Shown: piece after piece, positions 17,713 to 25,747 of the stretch
Layout of the letters: each line of letters opens with the position of its first letter
Position numbering within the stretch: position 1 is the stretch's first letter
Source of the DNA: Nitrospiria bacterium
GTDB lineage: Bacteria > Nitrospirota > Nitrospiria > JACQBZ01
DNA length: 38,444 nt
NCBI GenBank assembly: GCA_035498035.1
Contig: DATKAN010000031.1
Span: 1-38,444 of the forward strand
Reading direction: 5' to 3'
Translations under genes and position numbers: made by a program
The notes under the pieces: generated by a model
Seen by the model: the letters and a program-made list of their open reading frames with translations, nothing else
The model's database searches: none
Told to the model about the DNA's origin: nothing

Positions 17713-18675
17713 TTGAAAGATCACTTGGATTTTGAAAAACCCATCGTCGAATTCGAAGAGAAAATCGAAAAACTGAAGCCCTTCGCCAAGACCGACCCGC
17801 TGATTCACCGCGAGATCGAGGTCCTCGAGAGAAAAGCCCAGGAGGTCCAGGCCGAAATCTTCGCCAAGCTCACCCCGTGGCAAAGGACACAACTGGCCCG
17901 GCATCCGAACCGGCCCAACACCCTGGATTACATCGCATTCATGATCCATGATTTCGTCGAGCTTCACGGCGACCGTCTCTTCGGAGACGACCATGCCATC
18001 GTCGGCGGCATCGGGATTTTCCGAAACCGGCCGGTCGTGATTATCGGACACCAGAAAGGCCGGAGCGTGAAGGAACGGGTCGACCGCAATTTCGGCATGC
18101 CGCACCCCGAAGGGTACCGCAAGGCCTTGCGCCTGATGAAACAGGCCGAAAAATTCAGGAAGCCGGTGATCACCTTCATCGATACCCCCGGGGCCTATCC
18201 CGGAATCGGGGCCGAAGAACGCGGGCAGGCCGAGGCGATCGCCCGGAATCTGATCGAGATGTCCCGACTGGCGGTGCCGATCGTTTCCATCGTGATCGGG
18301 GAAGGCGGAAGCGGCGGGGCGCTGGCACTGGGCGTCGGAGACCGCATCCTCATGCTGGAGCACTCCATCTACTCCGTGATTTCGCCGGAAGGCTGCGCGG
18401 CCATTCTCTGGAACGACGGCGCCAAGGCCCCGGAAGCGGCGGACGTTTTGAAAATGACGGCCAGGGACCTCCGATCCCTGGGCGTCATCGACGAGATCGT
18501 GCCGGAACCGGTCGGGGGGGCGCACAAAGATCCGCCTCAGATGGCCGAGATCCTGGAAAAAGCGATCGAGAGCCAACTGGCCATGCTCGACGGATTAAAG
18601 ACCGACGACCTGCGGGAACAGCGCTATCAGAAATTCAAGAAGATGGGCGTTTTCGGCGAGGACATCGCGCCGTAG
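17713..18675 (+). CDS. accA: Acetyl-CoA carboxylase carboxyltransferase alpha subunit
   Basis: A 320-residue alpha subunit of acetyl-CoA carboxyltransferase, which with AccD moves the carboxyl group from biotin to acetyl-CoA at the first step of fatty-acid synthesis. The N-terminal helical part (FEEKIEKLKPFAKTD) and the crotonase-type core with GHQKGRSVKERV and GAYPGIGAEERGQAEAIARN are present. GEGGSGGALALGVGDR and SVISPEGCA mark the oxyanion region. The start is a TTG at 17713 with AAGGAG about eight bases upstream. It is cotranscribed with dnaE. Its stop lies four bases from the convergent glutamate dehydrogenase gene. Confidence 0.96.
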   Translation: MKDHLDFEKPIVEFEEKIEKLKPFAKTDPLIHREIEVLERKAQEVQAEIFAKLTPWQRTQLARHPNRPNTLDYIAFMIHDFVELHGDRLFGDDHAIVGGIGIFRNRPVVIIGHQKGRSVKERVDRNFGMPHPEGYRKALRLMKQAEKFRKPVITFIDTPGAYPGIGAEERGQAEAIARNLIEMSRLAVPIVSIVIGEGGSGGALALGVGDRILMLEHSIYSVISPEGCAAILWNDGAKAPEAADVLKMTARDLRSLGVIDEIVPEPVGGAHKDPPQMAEILEKAIESQLAMLDGLKTDDLREQRYQKFKKMGVFGEDIAP

Positions 18676-18679
18676 AGCC

Positions 18680-19927
18680 TCACATGCCGCGCAGGCGGGT
18701 GGCCCGGGCGACCTTGTCGATCGCCACGATGTAGGCGGCCAGACGGAGCGAAACCTTTTTCTCCCGAGCCACCGAAGCCACGTGCTGATAGCTCCGTGTC
18801 ATGACCTTGAGGAGCTCCTGATTCACCTGGTCTTCTTCCCAGGAACGCTGCTGCAGGTTTTGCGTCCACTCGAAATAGGAAACCGTCACGCCCCCGGCAT
18901 TGGCCAGGATATCCGGGAGGAGGACCACCCCTTTTTTTTCGAGGATCTCATCCGCCGTCGTGGTCGTCGGATTGTTGGCCCCCTCGGCGATCATCCTCGC
19001 CTTGATACGATCGGCGTTGAACTTGTGAATCGCGCCGCCCAGGGCGCAGGGGATCAGAACGTCGCAGTCCATTTCGAGCAGCGACTCGTTCGCGATGGGC
19101 CGCGCTCCGGGAAACCCCGCCAGACTTCGTTTTTCCGATTTGTAGGCCAGGACGCGGTCCACCGGCAACCCGTCGGGGTTGTGGATTCCGCCCCGGCTGT
19201 CGCTGATCGCGATGATCCGGGCGCCCAGCTCGCTCACAATTCGGGCGGCATGGCTCCCAACATTGCCGATCCCCTGAATCACAACGCGGGCCTTACCGAG
19301 ATCCAACCCGTATTCCCGGGCGGCTTCCTGAAGAACGAAAATGCATCCGCGGCCGGTCGCCTCTTCCCGCCCCTTTGAACCGCCCACGTCGACCGGCTTC
19401 CCGGTGACCACGCCGGGGGTGTAGCCGTGCCGCCGACTGTACTCGTCCATGATCCAGGCCATCACCTGGGGGTTGGTGTTTACATCCGGAGCCGGGATAT
19501 CCTGATACGGTCCGATCGCCGCATCCAGCATCGAGATGAAGGTTCGGGTCATTCGTTCCGTTTCGGCGGGCGACAGACGTTTCGGATCGCACACGATCCC
19601 ACCCTTGGCCCCCCCGAAGGGGATATTGACCACGGCGGTTTTCCAGGTCATCAGGGCCGCGAGCGACCGGACCTCCCCCAGATCGACTTCGGGATGATAC
19701 CGGATCCCGCCCTTCATCGGCCCCCGGGCGGTGTTGTGCTGAACCCGGTAGCCGGCAAAAACCTCCAGGTGGCCGTCGTCCATCCGGACCGGTATTTTGA
19801 CCTGGATCTCCCGGAACGGCATTTTGAGCAGTTCCCGCATCTCCGCATCCAGCGCCATCGCCCCCGCGGCGCGGTCGAACTGAAACCGGGTCATTTTCTC
19901 GAAATCAATCCGCTCGCTTTCCGACAC
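18680..19927 (-). CDS. Glutamate dehydrogenase (Glu/Leu/Phe/Val dehydrogenase family)
   Basis: A 415-residue oxidative deaminase that links glutamate and 2-oxoglutarate with NAD(P). Catalytic residues K72, K96, K108 and D148 have the exact spacing of K89, K113, K125 and D165 in Clostridium symbiosum GDH. The Rossmann motif is VVIQGIGNVGSHAA. Glutamate preference is probable from K72 in the PMKGGIRYHP block, but leucine or valine enzymes are relatives. The start is taken as GTG 19927, seven bases after AAGGAG; a TTG at 19954 would overlap the cupin stop. It is the last gene of a minus-strand row of six. Cofactor choice is not readable with confidence. Confidence 0.93.
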   Translation of the reverse strand: MSESERIDFEKMTRFQFDRAAGAMALDAEMRELLKMPFREIQVKIPVRMDDGHLEVFAGYRVQHNTARGPMKGGIRYHPEVDLGEVRSLAALMTWKTAVVNIPFGGAKGGIVCDPKRLSPAETERMTRTFISMLDAAIGPYQDIPAPDVNTNPQVMAWIMDEYSRRHGYTPGVVTGKPVDVGGSKGREEATGRGCIFVLQEAAREYGLDLGKARVVIQGIGNVGSHAARIVSELGARIIAISDSRGGIHNPDGLPVDRVLAYKSEKRSLAGFPGARPIANESLLEMDCDVLIPCALGGAIHKFNADRIKARMIAEGANNPTTTTADEILEKKGVVLLPDILANAGGVTVSYFEWTQNLQQRSWEEDQVNQELLKVMTRSYQHVASVAREKKVSLRLAAYIVAIDKVARATRLRGM

Positions 19928-19950
19928 ACCCGTCTCCTTCCGGCCGTTTT

Positions 19951-20352
19951 TCAATCCAGCCAGACCCGGTCCGGATTCTCCGGGTCGTCAATGGGCGAAG
20001 AAACGAAAAGGACCTGGGTCGGCTCGGTCTGAAATTCCCCACCGTGGGGCGTGTTGGCCGGAATCACCCAGATATCCCCCTCCCGGACCTCCTGCACCCG
20101 GTCTCCCACCACGACCCTTCCCGATCCTTTCAGGACATAGCCGATCTCGTCATGCGTGACATGGACATGTTTTTTGAACGGCCCCTTGTGACCTTGAAAG
20201 ACAAAGACGCTGGATTGCTTTCCGTGGCCGATGTAGGTCCGCTTGAACACATCCTTTGATGTGAGCTTGTCCTTCTCGACCGCATCGGCGACGCTTTGGA
20301 TGTCAATCTTGGTCCGATCTAACGATTGCTGGCAGCAGGAACAGGTATACAT
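19951..20352 (-). CDS. Cupin-domain protein with N-terminal CxCC motif
   Basis: A 133-residue small cupin. The metal motif HVHVTHDEIGYVLKGSG (62-78) and the second motif PANTPHGGEF match RmlC-like cupins that bind a metal through two or three histidines and a glutamate. An unusual MYTCSCCQQ start places three cysteines in four positions (C4, C6, C7). AAGGAGG lies close before the ATG. It lies 17 bases downstream of mtnB and is likely cotranscribed. It is too short and too different to be an acireductone dioxygenase. The substrate is unknown; a sugar- or sulfur-linked role near mtnB is only a guess. Confidence 0.8.
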   Translation of the reverse strand: MYTCSCCQQSLDRTKIDIQSVADAVEKDKLTSKDVFKRTYIGHGKQSSVFVFQGHKGPFKKHVHVTHDEIGYVLKGSGRVVVGDRVQEVREGDIWVIPANTPHGGEFQTEPTQVLFVSSPIDDPENPDRVWLD

Positions 20353-20369
20353 GGCGACCTCCTTGTTGT

Positions 20370-21029
20370 TTATGGTGTCGGTTTTCGTTGCGACCGCGCA
20401 ACCACCGCCTCAAACAGGAAATGATAAATCTCGGCATGTCGCTTGGTCTCCCAAATGTCCTCTCCCCAAATGTAGGCGCCGTGATTCCGTACCAGGATGC
20501 CGTACGATTCTCGGTAAGCCGGGTTCGCCAGGGCTCCGCGGATCTGGTCCTCCAACTCCCTTTCCCGGGCGGTATTGTGGATCACGGGAACGGCATGCTT
20601 CGATTGGTTGGAGACGCCGCGAAGGCCCTTAAGCATTTCGAGTTCCTCGATGATCAAATGATCCCGACCCCCGGCCAGGTCGGCGGCCAGGACGGCGGAA
20701 AGCGCGTGACTGTGCATGACCGAACCGGCGGCCCGAAGGCTCATGACGGCGCAAAAAATAGGGTTGCATTCCGACACGGCCAGCGAGCGGTTTCGCGCCC
20801 GCCGGAGGACCGTCCCGTCCTTCCGGTTTACGACAAACAGATCCGACGGAGCGACCGTTTCCTTATGGACGCCGGTCGGCGCCATGAGGGCCGTATTCGG
20901 CCCGGTGGCGGCGCAAATCCCTCCGCCGGTCCCGGCCACCCATCCCTTGTCATAGAATAAGCGCAACATTTGACAGAGGAGTTCGGCCTGACTTTTTCGA
21001 GGAATAGAACGCTTTGTCATAGCAGTCAT
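20370..21029 (-). CDS. mtnB: Methylthioribulose-1-phosphate dehydratase (class II aldolase family)
   Basis: A 219-residue class II aldolase/adducin-fold protein. GWVAGTGGGI (29-38), MAPTGVHKE, the zinc ligands H106 and H108 (VMHSHAL) and H183 (VRNHGAYIWG), and the EELEMLKGL segment match MtnB rather than fuculose-phosphate aldolase. MtnB dehydrates methylthioribulose 1-phosphate in the methionine salvage pathway. No mtnA, mtnC or mtnD is seen in this window, so the substrate may also be a 5'-deoxy sugar phosphate as in the DHAP shunt. The first ATG (21029) lacks a Shine-Dalgarno, and an in-frame ATG lies nine bases further on. An intergenic repeat lies between it and scpB. Confidence 0.85.
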   Translation of the reverse strand: MTAMTKRSIPRKSQAELLCQMLRLFYDKGWVAGTGGGICAATGPNTALMAPTGVHKETVAPSDLFVVNRKDGTVLRRARNRSLAVSECNPIFCAVMSLRAAGSVMHSHALSAVLAADLAGGRDHLIIEELEMLKGLRGVSNQSKHAVPVIHNTARERELEDQIRGALANPAYRESYGILVRNHGAYIWGEDIWETKRHAEIYHFLFEAVVARSQRKPTP

Positions 21030-21062
21030 AACGACAGGTCGGTCGGAAATCCTCGGTCCTCT

Positions 21063-21199
21063 GGCTTGTGCCGCCTTGGTGACCTACCCCGCGAGCCAGG
21101 TGAGCGAGAGGGGGAGGCCTTCGGCGAGCTCAGTCGAGCCGCTTAGCCGGCCGGCACCCGGCGGTTTGCAGCCGATGTGTGGAGGGGGCGACGCGAGCC
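21063..21199 (+). repeat. Dispersed intergenic repeat, copy A
   Basis: Copy A of a family seen four times in this window. The core (21091-21143) starts with GCGAGCCAGG, passes through AGCGAGAGGGGGAGG and ends in a 25-base block (21119-21143) identical to 36842-36866. The right end is GGGGGCGACGCGAGCC. The left end GGCTTGTGCCGCC resembles the inverse of that, giving imperfect terminal inverted repeats. The middle (21144-21180) is unlike the other copies. It lies between the scpB stop and the mtnB start. Confidence 0.75.
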
Positions 21200-21212
21200 A
21201 TTATATAATAAA

Positions 21213-21794
21213 TTAATTCGAAAGGCCGCCCGCCGGTTCATGGATCGGTTCATGTTCGGGCAGGGTTTCGGCCACATCTTTGAATTCCTTCAGTGCGGGC
21301 AGCTCGGCAAGATCCTTCAAGCCGAAATACTGAAGGAACTCCCGCGTGGTGGCGTACAGGATGGGCCGACCCAGCCCTTCCCTGCGCCCGGCAATTTTCA
21401 CGATGCGGCGTTCCAGAAGCGTCTTGAGGACGTAGGCCGAATCCACGCCGCGAATCGCCTCGATCTCTCCACGCGTCACCGGCTGCTTGTAGGCCACGAT
21501 CGCCAGGGTCTCAAGCCCGGAACGAGATAATCGGGTGGCGGTCTTTATCTTCTCGAGAGAACGGATCCAGGGGGCGCACTCGGAACGGGTGGCAATCTGA
21601 TATCCTCCGGCCACCTCCACGATACGTAATCCCCGCCCGGCGGATTCGTAGTTCCGGCGCAGATGTTCCAAGGCCTGTCGGATTCGGTCCGGTTCGGCCC
21701 CTTCCAGAACCTCGGAGAGACTCTCCAAGGACATCGGCTCGCCCGACACGAAAAGAATCGCCTCTAGAACGGCTGTAAGCTCGTGCTCTTCCAT
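21213..21794 (-). CDS. scpB: Segregation and condensation protein B
   Basis: A 193-residue ScpB, the winged-helix kite subunit of the SMC-ScpAB condensin that organises the chromosome. The N-terminal half matches LTAVLEAILFVSGEPMSLE, and the second winged helix has LETLAIVAYKQPVTRGEIEAIRGVD. It overlaps scpA by 31 bases, the usual coupling. The C-terminal tail (about 170-193) is acidic and variable as in other bacteria. No smc gene is in the window. Its stop is followed by repeat copy A. Confidence 0.95.
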   Translation of the reverse strand: MEEHELTAVLEAILFVSGEPMSLESLSEVLEGAEPDRIRQALEHLRRNYESAGRGLRIVEVAGGYQIATRSECAPWIRSLEKIKTATRLSRSGLETLAIVAYKQPVTRGEIEAIRGVDSAYVLKTLLERRIVKIAGRREGLGRPILYATTREFLQYFGLKDLAELPALKEFKDVAETLPEHEPIHEPAGGLSN

Positions 21795-22504
21795 ATGCGT
21801 ATCGCGCCAAAAAGTTCGGTTTGAAGGATGCGTAAACGTTTCAGACGGATCAATTCCAACAAGGCCAAAAAAGTCACGACCATCGCGAGACGCGTCGTGT
21901 CGTCATCGAACAGTGAAGTAAAGGTGATGCTTTCCTGCTCATCCAGCCGGTCCAGGATCAGGCCCATCCGTTCCTGAACCGACAACGCGTCCACCACGAT
22001 CTCCAGGTCCTTCTTTTCCGGCGCGCGCTGCATGACCCCCCGGAGGGCTTCCAGGAGATCAAACAAGCTCAGATCGACAAGGTTGATTTCATCCGTCGGT
22101 TCTCCGCTTCCGAGCGAGGCGGGACGGTGGAACACCTCGCGCCATTCCTGTTCGCGCGCCTCCAGACCGTGGGCGGCTTCTTTGAAACGCTGGTACTCCA
22201 ACAAGCGCATCACCAGCTCGGTGCGCGGGTCCTCGTCCTCTTCCTCATCATCCGATTCGGATGGAGGAAGAAGCATCTTGGACTTGATATGGATCAGCGT
22301 TGCGGCCATGACCAGAAACTCTCCGGCCAGCGCCAGATTCAACGACTTGATCAGGTCCAGGTATTCCAGATACTGCCGGGTGATCAGCGCGATCGGAATA
22401 TCATAGACATTAATCTCGTTTTTCTTAATAAGGTGAAGCAGAAAATCAAGCGGACCTTCAAAGGCGGGAACTTTGACGGCGTACGATGTTTGGGGATCGT
22501 CCAT
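21764..22504 (-). CDS. scpA: Segregation and condensation protein A
   Basis: A 246-residue ScpA (kleisin), which bridges the SMC heads. The N-terminal block FEGPLDFLLHLIKKNEINVYDIPIA is the family signature; an acidic linker (DDEEEDEDPRTELVMRLLEY) follows, and a C-terminal winged helix (TFLALLELIRLKRLRI) closes the protein. I start it at the ATG at 22504; a GTG two codons upstream (22510) is equally possible, and neither has a clear Shine-Dalgarno. It is the second gene of a minus-strand operon that starts with the 91-residue protein at 22544-22819. Confidence 0.94.
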   Translation of the reverse strand: MDDPQTSYAVKVPAFEGPLDFLLHLIKKNEINVYDIPIALITRQYLEYLDLIKSLNLALAGEFLVMAATLIHIKSKMLLPPSESDDEEEDEDPRTELVMRLLEYQRFKEAAHGLEAREQEWREVFHRPASLGSGEPTDEINLVDLSLFDLLEALRGVMQRAPEKKDLEIVVDALSVQERMGLILDRLDEQESITFTSLFDDDTTRLAMVVTFLALLELIRLKRLRILQTELFGAIRIWKSTSLQPF

Positions 22505-22543
22505 GCTCACAGCGCTGATATTAGTCCCGCCTCAAAAGCGAAG

Positions 22544-22819
22544 TCAAGGGGTAATGTCTTTTAAGCCGCCGTGACTCGGCCGCTGATGCTCTTTCAACTC
22601 GCGGCGGGGTTTCAATCCGAGTATCTCGTTGGCCTCCCGCTTCATCTTCTGCAGTTCGGCCATCAACTCCAAGAGGGTTTTCTCGGCCGCCGGGTCCTGG
22701 GGTCTCGCATCATAGGCTTTGTTCAACCAGTAAATGGTATTATCCAACTTTTGATTGATGACGGCCTGGATCTGTTCTTTGGTCAATGCCGAATGGGCTT
22801 CTCGAAGGTCCTGCGCCAT
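22544..22819 (-). CDS. Small conserved-looking protein upstream of scpA, function unknown
   Basis: A 91-residue protein that I do not recognise. It is highly charged and helical, without signal peptide or membrane segment; the middle (about 24-66) could be two amphipathic helices (LDNTIYWLNKAYDARPQDPAAEKTLLEL). A GGGGAGGGG lies just before the ATG. It is the first gene after a strong promoter (22867-22894) and ends 39 bases before scpA, so it is co-transcribed with the condensin genes. Codon use looks like its neighbours. A role in chromosome segregation is only suggested by position. Confidence 0.7.
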   Translation of the reverse strand: MAQDLREAHSALTKEQIQAVINQKLDNTIYWLNKAYDARPQDPAAEKTLLELMAELQKMKREANEILGLKPRRELKEHQRPSHGGLKDITP

Positions 22820-22866
22820 CCACCCCTCCCCACCTACAAGATATGGTAGCCTTCGGTTCGAACGCT

Positions 22867-22894
22867 ACTATAGCAGAATCGATTCCGTTGTCAA
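22867..22894 (-). promoter_or_regulatory. Sigma-70 promoter of the scpAB operon, flanked by direct repeats
   Basis: On the minus strand a perfect TTGACA (22894-22889) is followed after 16 bases by TATAGT (22872-22867). The start is expected near 22860 and the leader would be about 41 bases. The 11-base sequence CAAGATATGGT (as read on plus) occurs at 22837-22847 and 22904-22914, on both sides of the promoter, which suggests an operator pair. Confidence 0.75.
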
Positions 22895-23000
22895 GAAAAA
22901 ATTCAAGATATGGTGGGACAAGACGATGAACCGACAAGATCTTGATGTTTGTAACCTTGGAATGAGAGGAGATGGGGCTGTTTGCGACGGCCCGGAACGG

Positions 23001-23351
23001 TCAGGGAGACGGCCTTCCGGTATCCGGACGGTAGGTGATCACGCGAACCTTCTCAAGGGTCACCATCCCTTCCTTCATCAAATTGTCCAACTCCGGCAGA
23101 AAGGCTTCGATCCGTTCGGGAGTATCTACGATCTCAATCACGACGGGAAGGTCTTCGGAGAGCCGAAGGATCTTCGCCGTGTGAATCCGGCTGTGCGCGC
23201 CGAAGCCCAAGGTCCCGTGAAGAACGGTCGCCCCCGCCATGCCCCGACGCCGGGCGGCCTCCACCACGAGTTCATAGACCGGCCGGCCGTCATGCTTGTC
23301 GCTTTCGCCGATGAAAACTCGGAGCAGTTCCGCTTCCGATGGCAGCTTCAT
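23001..23351 (-). CDS. DUF190 family protein (PII-like fold)
   Basis: A 116-residue protein of the DUF190 family, with LRVFIGESDKHDGRPVYELVVEAARRRGMAGATV and the GFGAHSRIHTAKILRLSEDLPVVIEIVD block. Members adopt a PII-like ferredoxin fold, and genes for them are usually placed beside crcB fluoride channels, as here. The ATG at 23351 has GGGAGG four to five bases upstream and lies 11 bases after crcB. A signalling or sensing role for the channel has been proposed for the family; the ligand is not known. The longer frame to 23453 is in the crcB gene and is not used. Confidence 0.88.
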   Translation of the reverse strand: MKLPSEAELLRVFIGESDKHDGRPVYELVVEAARRRGMAGATVLHGTLGFGAHSRIHTAKILRLSEDLPVVIEIVDTPERIEAFLPELDNLMKEGMVTLEKVRVITYRPDTGRPSP

Positions 23352-23362
23352 GTGCACCTCCC

Positions 23363-23737
23363 TCACAATAGGCGCCCGGCAAAAAATCCCAAAAACAGGC
23401 CGGCGATCCCGACGACGTTCTGGGCCAACAGATTGACCAGCACAAGCGTCCATTCCGCATCGCGGAGCATTTGAGCCGTCTCAAAGGCAAAACTCGAAAA
23501 CGTAGTAAACGCCCCCATGAATCCGATCAGGATGACCGTCCGGGCCTCTGCGCTGATCAAAAGACGGTCCTCGGCAAGAGACCAGACCAATCCGAAAAGG
23601 AAACAGCCCGAAACGTTTACCGCCAGCGTGCCGCAAGGAAATGCGTTCCCGCAGGCGCGCTGGACCAATCCGGAGAGGCCGTATCGCGCATAGGTCCCCA
23701 ATACGCCGGCCAAGCCGATCAAGATGAGTTTTTCCAA
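23363..23737 (-). CDS. crcB: Fluoride channel CrcB/Fluc
   Basis: A 124-residue four-helix inner-membrane protein. Family motifs are GTYARYGLSG (14-23), GTLAVNVSGCFLFGL and GFMGAFTTFSSFAFE, which includes the fluoride-coordinating phenylalanine/threonine region. Two copies form a dual-topology dimer that exports fluoride. The start is TTG at 23737 with AGGGG about nine bases before. It is followed by the DUF190 gene. I looked for a fluoride riboswitch (crcB motif) in the leader and found none with the usual GGCGATGG start. Confidence 0.94.
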   Translation of the reverse strand: MEKLILIGLAGVLGTYARYGLSGLVQRACGNAFPCGTLAVNVSGCFLFGLVWSLAEDRLLISAEARTVILIGFMGAFTTFSSFAFETAQMLRDAEWTLVLVNLLAQNVVGIAGLFLGFFAGRLL

Positions 23738-23873
23738 CGATTTTCCCCTTTCTATATCCGGTGAAGCACGGCCTCAGACTTTTTCTTCTATCACAGTGAC
23801 GATCGGATATCAAGACCCGCCGGATGCCCAATCGAAGCCGCGTTCCCTTCGTCGATTTGTTCGCGGGCTTTCC

Positions 23874-24581
23874 TCAGGCGGTGGTTTCCTCCGTCGCCCA
23901 GCCCGCCGCCCATGCGCTCCCCAATGCCAAGACGATCATATCGAGATAAACATAGAACATCACCGAGCCCATGGGCGGGTTGGTGGTGGATAGAATACCG
24001 AAAGGCTTGGGAGACCACGACCAGCAGCCGAAGGCGGTGCCGACGAACTCGACGAACAGGACGAAGAGCGGCATGAACATGTAGATCATCCTTTGCCTCA
24101 TCGCAAAGACGCCGAGAAAATAGAGCAGGCCGAGAAGCACGGTGAAGCTGTCGCGATAGAAGAGGAACACACCGAGGAAAAGTACGGCATAGAGTGTCAA
24201 AAAGATTTTGATCATACCATCGGCGCGCCTGTGAACCCCCGAATGCCAGAGAACCTGAAACCCGGAGCCGACCACGAGCGCATGGCCGAAGGGCACATAG
24301 ATCGGGACATAGCCGAATTTGTACGTATAGAGGTCGATCCCCATGCTGAAGAAGACTTCTCCGACGGCCGATACCGGGATCGTGATCAGCATGATCTTCT
24401 TCAGACGTTCGTCCGGCAGGGTTCGATACATGGCGTAGACGTACAGCGGAACGAGAATGTTGTCCAGGACCTGGCCGTTGAGGCCGTGGGCCAAAACCCA
24501 TTTGGAATCCAGAAAGAGCATCGTGGCGGTAAACGGCGCAAAGGTGTAAAAGGACCAATGAAACGGTCTGGACCGCATCAT
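23874..24581 (-). CDS. Polytopic membrane protein of unknown function
   Basis: A 235-residue integral membrane protein with seven or eight hydrophobic segments (about 15-32, 40-55, 64-80, 90-110, 122-140, 145-160, 168-188 and 205-225). I do not recognise a family. Aromatic and small residues are common, and loops have a few charged residues. Its ATG (24581) overlaps the stop of the upstream Cys-motif gene as ATGA, so the two are translationally coupled. It ends 136 bases before crcB. A transporter or sensor function cannot be chosen from sequence. Confidence 0.75.
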   Translation of the reverse strand: MMRSRPFHWSFYTFAPFTATMLFLDSKWVLAHGLNGQVLDNILVPLYVYAMYRTLPDERLKKIMLITIPVSAVGEVFFSMGIDLYTYKFGYVPIYVPFGHALVVGSGFQVLWHSGVHRRADGMIKIFLTLYAVLFLGVFLFYRDSFTVLLGLLYFLGVFAMRQRMIYMFMPLFVLFVEFVGTAFGCWSWSPKPFGILSTTNPPMGSVMFYVYLDMIVLALGSAWAAGWATEETTA

Positions 24582-24793
24582 TTTTTCTTGAACCTCGGTT
24601 TGGCGATCACCTGAAGATTTCCGAACTCCTCGACCTCGAACGGCACGCCCTGGGCCGTCAGCGCCTTTTTCGTTTCTTCAAGGTCCCGCGGATTACCGTA
24701 GGCCAGCAGCAGTCGCCCGCAACCGTCACAGGTGGCGACGTCCCGCCGTTTTTTGATGTATCGTTTCATGGATTGCAGGCAGCAGGGATTCAT
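24578..24793 (-). CDS. 71-residue protein with two Cys pairs, unknown
   Basis: A small basic protein with C4, C5 and C22, C25 (ATCDGCGRLLLAYG), which could bind a metal or form redox disulfides. The rest alternates basic helices and a short DUF-like alpha/beta part (ETKKALTAQGVPFEVEEFGNLQVIAKPRF) that could be an FlgN-like or ferredoxin-like half-fold, though I cannot name it. No signal peptide is seen. It is coupled by ATGA to the downstream membrane protein. AAAGGCGG lies about six bases before the ATG. It is probably real because its overlap and codon use fit the neighbours. Confidence 0.65.
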   Translation of the reverse strand: MNPCCLQSMKRYIKKRRDVATCDGCGRLLLAYGNPRDLEETKKALTAQGVPFEVEEFGNLQVIAKPRFKKK

Positions 24794-24941
24794 CGGACCG
24801 CCTTTCGATTAACGATCCTTCGCAGAAGCGGGCGGCCGAGGTGGGGCGCCCGGACGAGCGCAGGCGGGGTCCCAACACCGGGCGGGGTGCCGGGGACGGC
24901 TGGGCTCACCGGGGACAGGACCCGCTCAGATCGCGTCCTTT

Positions 24942-25739
24942 TCATTTCCGTTTTGGTTTTTCGGATGGAACCGTTTTTTGCTCCCAGAGCCTGTTTTTTA
25001 TGATGTACCCGCCCGCGACGAGAATCATTAGCGCGCTCGCCACGTGCGGGGCTCGAAAGGGTCCGAGATACAGGTCGTCGGCGCGGAAGAGGGTCACGAT
25101 GGAACGGACCACCGAATAGCAGATCAGATAGAGACAGAAGATAAAACCGTCGCCCCAGGGCCGCTTCCGGATGGACCAGAGAAAAGCGAAGGTCGCCACG
25201 TTCAGCACCAGCTCGTACAGCATGGTCGGATGAAGCGGCACCGCACCGAACTGTTGCCCGGCGATGCTCCCCGGCGGAAAGACGATGCCCCACGGCATCG
25301 TGGTCGGCGTGCCGTGCGCGTCGCCGTTCATAAAATTCCCGATTCGCCCGAAGGCCTGGCCCAGGACGATGCTGGGCGCTCCGGCATCGGCCAGCGGCCA
25401 GAACGGGACCCCGTGACGACGAACGAACCAGATCCCGACCAGCACCCCGCCGATGAGTCCGCCGTGGATGGCGAGCCCGCCGTGCCAGATGGCGGGTATC
25501 TCCGAAGGGTTTTGGCCGTAGTAGGACCAGTTGAACGCGACGTAATAGATCCGTGCGCCCAGGATCCCGCCCAGAAGACAGTACATGATCAGGTTCCAGC
25601 TGTCGTCGCTCGACAGCGGGATCCCCTTCCGGCGGACCTCTTTGGCCAACAGCCACCCTCCGACCATCGCCGCGATGAAATACATCAGCCCGTAATAGCG
25701 GATCGTGACGGGACCGAACTGGATTAGAATCGGATGCAT
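24942..25739 (-). CDS. lgt: Prolipoprotein diacylglyceryl transferase
   Basis: A 265-residue inner-membrane enzyme that transfers diacylglyceryl from phosphatidylglycerol to the lipobox cysteine of prolipoproteins. Seven membrane segments and the signature HGGLIGG (about 90-96) and GRIGNFMNGDAHG are present, with the arginine and the asparagine of the catalytic loop. The glutamate common after NG is an aspartate here (NGD), which occurs in other members. It starts eight bases after the trpS stop. The 148 bases after its stop are GC-rich and hold short direct repeats. Confidence 0.95.
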   Translation of the reverse strand: MHPILIQFGPVTIRYYGLMYFIAAMVGGWLLAKEVRRKGIPLSSDDSWNLIMYCLLGGILGARIYYVAFNWSYYGQNPSEIPAIWHGGLAIHGGLIGGVLVGIWFVRRHGVPFWPLADAGAPSIVLGQAFGRIGNFMNGDAHGTPTTMPWGIVFPPGSIAGQQFGAVPLHPTMLYELVLNVATFAFLWSIRKRPWGDGFIFCLYLICYSVVRSIVTLFRADDLYLGPFRAPHVASALMILVAGGYIIKNRLWEQKTVPSEKPKRK

Positions 25740-25747
25740 AGAATTGT

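Noticed and set aside
23738-23830. Fluoride riboswitch upstream of crcB
   Set aside because: The leader contains no GGCGATGG element and no pseudoknot partner; the region is short and AT-rich.
23791-24558. Second long minus-strand frame in the membrane-protein region
   Set aside because: It overlaps the polytopic protein nearly completely, and its sequence is Arg/His/Pro-rich, as expected of a shadow frame; the chosen frame has clear membrane helices and a coupled start.
24794-24941. A fifth copy of the dispersed repeat downstream of lgt
   Set aside because: The stretch is GC-rich with GGCGGGGT and CCGGGGAC direct repeats and some resemblance to copy C, but the core and the end motif are missing.
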